A stretch of 64,000 nucleotides of DNA from Gammaproteobacteria bacterium. Lineage in GTDB: Bacteria; Pseudomonadota; Gammaproteobacteria; Pseudomonadales; Azotimanducaceae. A program made the translations under genes and the position numbers. Within the stretch, counting starts at the first letter, position 1, and each line of letters opens with the position of its first letter. The stretch lies in NCBI GenBank assembly GCA_026708185.1, contig JAPOVK010000057.1, positions 55,046 to 119,045 on the forward strand. Reading direction: 5' to 3'. Shown piece after piece: positions 25,818-31,382 of this stretch. Below the pieces are notes generated by a model. The model saw only the letters and a program-made list of their open reading frames with translations. It did no database searches and was not told where the DNA came from.

Positions 25818-26815
25818 TCCGCCGCGAACTCGAGGAGATCGGACTGTCCTTCCTGGACGTCATCTGCTGCGGCTTCGGCGCCATCATCCTGCTGTTGATG
25901 ATCGTCAAGGTCGTCGAGCCCATCGTGCTCGAGGATCCGGAAATCAACCTCGAAGGCGTCGTCACGCAAAAGCGCGAGTCGCTGAACGAGATCCAGGGCC
26001 AGACGCGCGAACTGACCCGCCAGTTGACCGCCGAAGAGCAGCAACTCGTCCGGGACCTGACCGAGTTGGCGCGCGTGGAAAGCGAACTGTCCGACATCCT
26101 CAGCCAATTCGAGGCGACCCGGGACGAGTCGGAACGCCAGATCGAGGCGCGTTCGCAATTCGCGCGCACCAAGCAGGAACTGACCGAGGAGATGGAACGG
26201 TTGCTCGGCCTCGACTTCACGCGGACGACCAACACCATCGGGGGCATCACGGTCGACAGCGAGTACATCATCTTCGTGGTCGACACCTCGGGCAGCATGT
26301 TCAGCTACGCGTGGCCGCTGGTGCAGCGCAAGGTCAGCGAGACGTTGCGCATCTATCCCCGCGTCAAGGGCATCCAAGTGATGAACGACATGGGCGACTA
26401 CATGTTCCCTCAGTACGCCGGCCAGTGGATTCCGGACTCCAACGCGATCCGCCGCGGTATTGTCGAACGCATGCGCACCTGGAACGTGTTCTCGAATTCG
26501 AGCCCGGTTGAAGGCATCCAAGCCGCCATAAACGCGTTCTACGCGGAAGACCGCAAAATCAGCATCTACATCTTCGGGGACGACTTCAACAGGATGGAGG
26601 GCGGTTCGATAGAGGCCGTCGTTGATCGCGTCGACCAGATGAATCGGATCGATGAGAGTGGAGCACGCCGCGTCCGGATTCATGCTGTTGGCTTCCCGGT
26701 CCATTTCCAGGCGAGAGGCGGCTCGGGGGCGGGCGCGGTAAGGTTTGCTGCGCTGATGCGCGAACTGACCTACCGCAACAACGGCACCTTTGTCGCCCTG
26801 CCCTCTTTCGAGTAG
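25814..26815 (+). CDS. membrane-anchored VWA protein with ExbD-like helix (2)
   Basis: 333 residues from ATG 25814, translationally coupled (ATGA) to the previous VWA gene. Same plan: helix LSFLDVICCGFGAIILLLMI (about 11-33, Asp at 15), coiled coil (about 50-135, rich in Glu/Gln/Arg), VWA domain from about 148 with DTSGSM (D157). The later MIDAS positions are less obvious than in its neighbour: SSPVEGIQAAI and IFGDDFNRMEG. It is a paralogue of the first VWA protein by its N-terminal helix motif, but the two VWA domains have diverged, suggesting a heteromeric complex. Confidence 0.87.
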   Translation: MIRRELEEIGLSFLDVICCGFGAIILLLMIVKVVEPIVLEDPEINLEGVVTQKRESLNEIQGQTRELTRQLTAEEQQLVRDLTELARVESELSDILSQFEATRDESERQIEARSQFARTKQELTEEMERLLGLDFTRTTNTIGGITVDSEYIIFVVDTSGSMFSYAWPLVQRKVSETLRIYPRVKGIQVMNDMGDYMFPQYAGQWIPDSNAIRRGIVERMRTWNVFSNSSPVEGIQAAINAFYAEDRKISIYIFGDDFNRMEGGSIEAVVDRVDQMNRIDESGARRVRIHAVGFPVHFQARGGSGAGAVRFAALMRELTYRNNGTFVALPSFE

Positions 26816-27167
26816 GCTTCGGCCATGTCGCCAACGTAGCCGCGCAAGCATGGTTAGCCAACGCGTACCGCGATGCCCACGGGCGTCTGGGTGTACTCTC
26901 TCTTACGAGGGGCACGCCCCTCGCGCTCCCCCGCTGAGGGCTCTCTCTTACGAGGGGCACGCCCCTCGCGCTCCCCCGCTGAGGGCTCTCTCTTACGAGG
27001 GGCACGCCCCTCGCGCTCCCCCGCTGAGGGCTCTCTCTTACGAGGGGCACGCCCCTCGCGCTCCCCCGCTGAGGGCTCTCTCTTACGAGGGGCACGCCCG
27101 TCGCGCTCCCCCGCTGAGGGCTCCTGTCGGCGAGCACGCCGCGGACGTTGGAGTCGTCCGCGTAGGC
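26816..27167. other. 352-nt gene gap occupied by a repeat array
   Basis: Between the second VWA gene and the next lipoprotein there is no credible gene. The first 80 nt have no recognisable feature, then a tandem 45-bp array fills 26896-27120. Because the unit length is divisible by three and contains no stop in several frames, open frames cross the array on both strands, but their products are just repeated 15-residue units. Confidence 0.75.
26896..27120 (+). repeat. palindromic repeat, copy 5 (tandem array of five 45-bp units)
   Basis: Five head-to-tail units at 26896, 26941, 26986, 27031 and 27076. The first four are identical; the fifth has one C-to-G change in the downstream palindrome arm (GCCCGTCGC). 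Each unit contains a CTCTCTCTTA leader, inverted repeat GCGAGGGGC-like (here ACGAGGGGC / GCCCCTCGC), and GCTCCCCCGCTGAGGG. There are no spacers, so it is not a CRISPR array. Confidence 0.95.
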
Positions 27168-27863
27168 GTGCTACGGGACTTCCGGCGACTCGCCCGGCTT
27201 GCAGCGGTGGGGTTCGCCGCGGCCGCAGCCATGGGTTGCCAAAGCGGTGCCTCCGTCACCGTCGACATCAGCGTGCCTCGCCCACTCGTCCAGCCGCTCG
27301 ATGTGGATATGGGCGTCTACTTCGATGACACGTTGAAGAACTACGTGCACGAAGAGGAACTCGAAGAATACGGCGACTACCGGATCGACATAGGCGCATC
27401 GCAAGTGCCGGTATTCGCCCAGGTTTTCGACGCGATGTTCGACCGCGTCATCCCCGTGATTCAAGAGCCCGCCGTCGAAGACCCGACGACGCCGGCCGCC
27501 TCGGCAGCGGTTAGCTTCCGCCCCGTGGACGGCCCCCGAGTCGCCGTTGACGGGATTCTCGCGCCGAGCATCGACGAGGTTCAGTTCGCGATCCCCGACC
27601 AGACCGGAGGTGAGTTCTACGAAGTCTGGATCCGCTACAACCTCAAGCTCCTCGGCGCCGACGGCGCCTTGCTCGGCGAGTGGCCGGTGATCGGCTACGG
27701 CAAGGCCAACCAGCGCAACTACGGCGCCATTGACCAAAAGGAAGTCGCCCTGAACGAAGCGACAATCTGGGCGTTGCGCGACGCCGCGGCGTGGCTATCC
27801 TTCCAGTTCCCGGACCAGGCGGAGGTGCAGACATGGCTCACCACACTGGACGACATGCCTTGA
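27168..27863 (+). CDS. lipoprotein of unknown function
   Basis: 231 residues from GTG 27168, placed to start just before a signal peptide (RRLARLAAVGFAAAAAMGC) with a slightly atypical lipobox (AMGC, Cys near residue 23). The frame stays open upstream across the repeat array, but that is low-information repeat translation. The mature part starts QSGASVTVDISVPRPLVQPL and has DMGVYFDDTLKNYV, EFYEVWIRYNLKLLGADGALLGEWPVIGYG and a C-terminal helix AAAWLSFQF. It resembles small envelope lipoproteins with a beta core; no family name can be given. Overlaps the next gene by 31 nt. Confidence 0.75.
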   Translation: MLRDFRRLARLAAVGFAAAAAMGCQSGASVTVDISVPRPLVQPLDVDMGVYFDDTLKNYVHEEELEEYGDYRIDIGASQVPVFAQVFDAMFDRVIPVIQEPAVEDPTTPAASAAVSFRPVDGPRVAVDGILAPSIDEVQFAIPDQTGGEFYEVWIRYNLKLLGADGALLGEWPVIGYGKANQRNYGAIDQKEVALNEATIWALRDAAAWLSFQFPDQAEVQTWLTTLDDMP

Positions 27864-28564
27864 TCCGCCCATTCTCACTTGCGAGGGGCGGGCCCCTCGC
27901 GCTCCCCGGCAAGCCGGCCATCGCCCTGATCACGGTGGCGCTATGTGCAGCCGGTTGCGGCGTGCAAACGACCGTGCAGGAGGTTCGCCAAGCGCAAACC
28001 GACCTCGGCGACGACGCCATCGTCATCCTTTCCCGCAAGCACAAGACCCAGGGCGAAACGGAGGATGACTTCGTTGCCTGCGTCAGTGCGGGCGTCAACG
28101 GCGGCAACGACGGGCTCCCGGTACTTCCGGCCCGGGATTTCGTCGACGCGACCTTCCCGTGGTTCGAACCCCGCACGGCGCCGCGGACCATGGACGACCT
28201 GGCCGGCGTCATCGGCCGGCCGCTGATCTCCGAGCGCATCCAGGAGATCGGCGTGCGTTACCTCGTCTGGATCGAGGGCACGACGCAGCGGTCGGACGAG
28301 AGCGGCACGCTGCAGTGCACGGTCGTCAGCGGCGGCATACCGGCGTGCTTCGGCTTCCTGTCCTGGGAGAACGGCTCCAACTACGAAGCCTCGGTCTGGG
28401 ATGTCTACCAGGGCATGAACGTCGGCACGTTGAGTTCGGAAGCCTCGGGTACCAGCTTCGTACCCGCCGTGGTCGTCCCGCTGCCGTTCATCGCGCGCGT
28501 CCGCCAGGCCGCGTGTACCAAGCTGTCCGATCAGATCAAGGGCTTCCTCGGCCCGACCGCGTGA
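27833..28564 (+). CDS. lipoprotein of unknown function, last gene of the run
   Basis: 243 residues from ATG 27833, with GGAGG 7 nt upstream, inside the previous gene's 3' end. The signal peptide (AIALITVALCAAGC, lipobox CAAGC) is preceded by about 35 residues, of which LARGGPLALPG come from a palindromic repeat. So the repeat has lengthened the N-region of the signal peptide. The mature protein has TTVQEVRQAQTDLGDDAIVI, IGVRYLVWIEGTTQR, a disulfide-capable CTVVSGGIPACFGFLSWENG and YEASVWDVYQG. Similar hypothetical lipoproteins occur in gammaproteobacteria, as far as I recall, but no function is known to me. Confidence 0.78.
   Translation: MAHHTGRHALIRPFSLARGGPLALPGKPAIALITVALCAAGCGVQTTVQEVRQAQTDLGDDAIVILSRKHKTQGETEDDFVACVSAGVNGGNDGLPVLPARDFVDATFPWFEPRTAPRTMDDLAGVIGRPLISERIQEIGVRYLVWIEGTTQRSDESGTLQCTVVSGGIPACFGFLSWENGSNYEASVWDVYQGMNVGTLSSEASGTSFVPAVVVPLPFIARVRQAACTKLSDQIKGFLGPTA
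27877..27910 (+). repeat. palindromic repeat, copy 6 (3'-truncated)
   Basis: ACTT, then the full inverted repeat GCGAGGGGC / GCCCCTCGC with two bases between, then GCTCCCCGG; the terminal CTGAGGGCT flank is missing. It lies in the N-region of the signal peptide of the lipoprotein at 27833. Confidence 0.8.
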
Positions 28565-28586
28565 CAATCCGCATCGCCGAGTAAGC

Positions 28587-29237
28587 TCAAGAACGCGCGG
28601 GCCGGATTTCCAGCACCTCGCCGGTGGTCCGGGTCGGCTCGACGGCGTACCACTCCCTGAGCGTCGTCCGCCAATCCTCCTTGGCGCAAAGGTCCGCCAA
28701 CTCGTAGAACGTCGGCCGGCCCGGGTCGGAGAGGACGATGCGCTTGACACCGCTGCCGATGCCGCGTCGAACCAGTTCGAACAGCGGCTGCACCATGCTG
28801 TCCCAGAAGCAGATGTCGGAGCCGATCAACAACTGTTCCCGGGCCAGCGCGTCCTCGGTAAGGTTGTTGAAGTTGGCTTCCAAAGGCGCCACCTCGACAC
28901 CGTTGAGGGCCGCGATCACCTCCATGTACGGGAACACGTTCTTGTCCATGTCGAGGCCCGTCACCCGCGCCTTGAAGCGGCGCGCGCAGAAAACGGCCCC
29001 GGGGCCCCAGCCGCAGCCGAGTTCCATGACGCGCATCCCGCGCCGCACGGGGTTGTGCAAGAGGTAGTCCATCAGCAGGAAGCTCGCCCTCCACGTCTTG
29101 TTGCCATGGATCGACGGTTCGTAGACCCGCTTCAGGCGCCGGATCAACCGGTGCTGGGAGCTCAGCAGGTACATGCCGTAGGCTTGATAGATGTGCTCCT
29201 CCGGCAAGTGCTCAAGCTCGGGCATGGGTGATTCCAT
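28587..29237 (-). CDS. class I SAM-dependent methyltransferase (lysine-methyltransferase-like)
   Basis: 216 residues. Motif I MRVMELGCGWGPGAVFCARR, then VTGLDMDKNVFPYMEVIAAL, GVEVAPLEANFNNL and GSDICFWDSMVQPLFELVRR; the sequence resembles the family 16 (METTL20/ETFB lysine methyltransferase-like) group, but the target is not known. A second ATG four codons in (29225) is an alternative start. Convergent with the last lipoprotein of the envelope locus (22-nt gap). It lies 24 nt downstream of the hydroxylase-like gene on the same strand, so it may end that operon. Confidence 0.85.
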   Translation of the reverse strand: MESPMPELEHLPEEHIYQAYGMYLLSSQHRLIRRLKRVYEPSIHGNKTWRASFLLMDYLLHNPVRRGMRVMELGCGWGPGAVFCARRFKARVTGLDMDKNVFPYMEVIAALNGVEVAPLEANFNNLTEDALAREQLLIGSDICFWDSMVQPLFELVRRGIGSGVKRIVLSDPGRPTFYELADLCAKEDWRTTLREWYAVEPTRTTGEVLEIRPARS

Positions 29238-29260
29238 GGCGCTGACGAGGGCACATCTTA

Positions 29261-30241
29261 CTAGGGGCGTCGCTCGCGCGACGGGCTGCCCGGGTCGCCG
29301 GCCAACGCGGCGTTGAGCACACGCTGGGCGAAGACGGCATTGACCCCGATCCCGTTGCTCGACGTTGTCAACGCCCGGCGGTTGGGGTGGAGGCGTTGTC
29401 GCGTCTTGGCGATCAACGACCGGTAGGCCGAAACGCCTTCCGCTCCGTCGCCGTGCACGAGCCAGATCTCGCGCCAGTCGTACGCGAAGCCCCTAAGCAG
29501 CCTTGCGTACGCGTCCACCAACTGGGGATCGTTCGAGGCATTGGCCGAGAAGTCGGCGATCAGGTCTTCGACGAGAGCCGTGCACTCGCCGGGCGCCATC
29601 ACGGTCGCGTTGGCAAAGCGTTCCACCTTCAAAGGCGCCGGTTTGGCCGGCTCGAACGGCACGAAGGTCGCATTGGCCCCGATCTCTCCCGGATCCGCAT
29701 CCTCCACGGTCGCGACCAGGTCCCAGAACCGCGACGAGCCCGACGTGTCGATGACCAGGTGGATGCGGGTCTCACCGCTCCCGTTGACCACCCGGTGTCG
29801 GCGCCAGGAGTCGAAGATCCAGCACTCGCCGGCCGCCATGTGGATGCGCTCCCGGCCGCAGTGGAACGTCACCGTCCGGTTCGTTACCACCGGGATGTGA
29901 ATCCGCACACGGCTGTACCAGTGATAGTTGAAGTCCACGTGCAGGCTGACCTCGCAGTGGCCTTCGAGCTTCATCAATCGCGACCGGGACAGAACCTCGC
30001 CGAAACCCGCCATCACCTGCCTCGTGTACGGGCAGCGGTCGAGGTGGGGCGTCGGCGCCTTCGGGCCTTCAAAGGAGTCGTTGTCACCCCCGCCGCTCGA
30101 GATCAGCGCGACCGCTGAGTTCCCGGGCAGCCCCGTGGGATGGGGCATCCAGGCCGAGGGGTCCAGTGCATCGGCTTCGGCAGCAAGCCTCGCCGCGTCG
30201 AACCGATACGGCAGTCGGATGAACGGTTTTGCTAGACGCAT
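29261..30241 (-). CDS. aspartyl/asparaginyl beta-hydroxylase-like protein
   Basis: 326 residues from ATG 30241 (MRLAKPFIRLPYRFD). The domain of about 60-190 is the Fe(II)/2-oxoglutarate Asp/Asn beta-hydroxylase fold: HVDFNYHWYSRVRIHIPV supplies the first metal His, and GECWIFDSWRRHRVVN plus TRIHLVIDTSG supply the distal His and the 2-oxoglutarate Arg region. The C-terminal half (about 200-326) has no recognised domain. Its start overlaps the sulfotransferase stop by 10 nt. Substrate unknown; related genes pair with sulfotransferases in other marine bacteria, which is background knowledge rather than seen here. Confidence 0.82.
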   Translation of the reverse strand: MRLAKPFIRLPYRFDAARLAAEADALDPSAWMPHPTGLPGNSAVALISSGGGDNDSFEGPKAPTPHLDRCPYTRQVMAGFGEVLSRSRLMKLEGHCEVSLHVDFNYHWYSRVRIHIPVVTNRTVTFHCGRERIHMAAGECWIFDSWRRHRVVNGSGETRIHLVIDTSGSSRFWDLVATVEDADPGEIGANATFVPFEPAKPAPLKVERFANATVMAPGECTALVEDLIADFSANASNDPQLVDAYARLLRGFAYDWREIWLVHGDGAEGVSAYRSLIAKTRQRLHPNRRALTTSSNGIGVNAVFAQRVLNAALAGDPGSPSRERRP

Positions 30242-30867
30242 GCCGGCACCTCGTAGTCCAGCCGGGCGAAATCCTCCCGGTAGAAGGCTGCCACGGAGTT
30301 GCCGAGTTCGGCATCGAAGATGTCCCGGTACGCCCCGTGCTGGGCGGCGTTGCGGATATCGAGGCTCCGCCGCCCTAGGCCGATCCGGTCGCACACCTCG
30401 TCGAAGGAGTGCTGCAACGTCTCGAAGCGGCCGAGGTAGTCCATCCCCAAGTCGCCGTCGGCCGCGGTCAGCATCGCCACCTGTGGCCTAACCAGTACGC
30501 GAGCGCGGAACCGGGGCCGGGCGATCGCGCGTTTCATGAACGCCCGTTCGCGACCGCCATATTCGGGGTCGCGGCGATTCAGCATCGCGCAAACCGAAAC
30601 GAAGCGATCGAATGGATGGCGCACGAAGGCAAACTTGAAATAGTCGCGACAGATGGACCCCGGAAGGTGCGCGTGGGCCTGCAACAAGGAGATGTGGCCG
30701 TGGCCGAGTCGCGCCAGTGCAGGCACGGGCAGCGCGACACGTTCCGTCAACGCCTCCTGCCGCCAATCCCCGGGGTCGAGCGCGTCAGCCAAGGCCGCTC
30801 TCACAGCATGCGTGGCTGTCCTGGGGACCGCGAAGAACACGAACCGGTGCCGATGCGACACGATCAT
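30232..30867 (-). CDS. sulfotransferase family protein
   Basis: 211 residues from ATG 30867. Sulfotransfer_2-like: the PAPS 5'-phosphosulfate loop is FVFFAVPRTATHAVRAALAD, and the 3'-phosphate site is FAFVRHPFDRFVSVCAML. Short for the family but with both cofactor sites. Its start overlaps the soxG stop by 4 nt and its end overlaps the hydroxylase-like gene, so it is translated as part of the sarcosine oxidase operon. Acceptor unknown. Confidence 0.85.
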   Translation of the reverse strand: MIVSHRHRFVFFAVPRTATHAVRAALADALDPGDWRQEALTERVALPVPALARLGHGHISLLQAHAHLPGSICRDYFKFAFVRHPFDRFVSVCAMLNRRDPEYGGRERAFMKRAIARPRFRARVLVRPQVAMLTAADGDLGMDYLGRFETLQHSFDEVCDRIGLGRRSLDIRNAAQHGAYRDIFDAELGNSVAAFYREDFARLDYEVPACV

Positions 30868-31382
30868 GGGCCGCTGTACTCCGATACCGCATCGGCCGTC
30901 CAGCGCTCGAAGTAGTCGGCGTAACTGCGCCGAATCGCGAGGTCGAACGACTCGTCCTCGCCTCCAGCGACCAGGGCCGTCGTTTTCGCGAACGCCGTTT
31001 GCACGCAACGGCCCGGACCGAATGTCCGCCGGTCGAAGTCGTAGGGACAGGCTTTCATCAAAAGCTCCGCCGCCGCCGGCCCGCGCAGCTTGTAGCGCAC
31101 ATAGCCCGCACTCACGTCGACCACCGCACCCGCCCCGTCGAGCGCGCCGCGCAGGCGGACTTCGAGTTCGCCTTCGGCGCCCGCGTTCACCGCCACCAGC
31201 CACTCGCCCGGCGCGAGCCAGTAGACCACCGCGCCGGCACCAGCCGCGTAGGTACACGGCGTTTCCGGCAAACCAAGGCCAATCACCTGCCCCACGCCTG
31301 GCGTTCCCGTCGCCCCTGTCGGCAGGCGCAGGTTGAGCAAACCACACGCTGGCAGCTTCGCGAGAACCACGCCGTCAGGCAT
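30864..31382 (-). CDS. soxG: sarcosine oxidase, gamma subunit
   Basis: 172 residues, gamma subunit of heterotetrameric sarcosine oxidase, needed for assembly with the beta subunit. Family features: WLAPGEWLVAV, VDVSAGYVRYKLRGPAAAELLMKACPYD, CVQTAFAKTTALV and RRSYADYFERWTADA. Overlaps soxA by 8 nt. Identification relies on these motifs and on position in the soxB-D-A-G operon. Confidence 0.92.
   Translation of the reverse strand: MPDGVVLAKLPACGLLNLRLPTGATGTPGVGQVIGLGLPETPCTYAAGAGAVVYWLAPGEWLVAVNAGAEGELEVRLRGALDGAGAVVDVSAGYVRYKLRGPAAAELLMKACPYDFDRRTFGPGRCVQTAFAKTTALVAGGEDESFDLAIRRSYADYFERWTADAVSEYSGP

Noticed and set aside
26896..27120. Possible CRISPR array
   Set aside because: The units are contiguous 45-bp repeats without variable spacers, and no cas gene is present.
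26790..27167. N-terminal extension of the lipoprotein at 27168 through the repeat array
   Set aside because: The translated array is only repeated 15-residue units, and the signal peptide begins near 27168.
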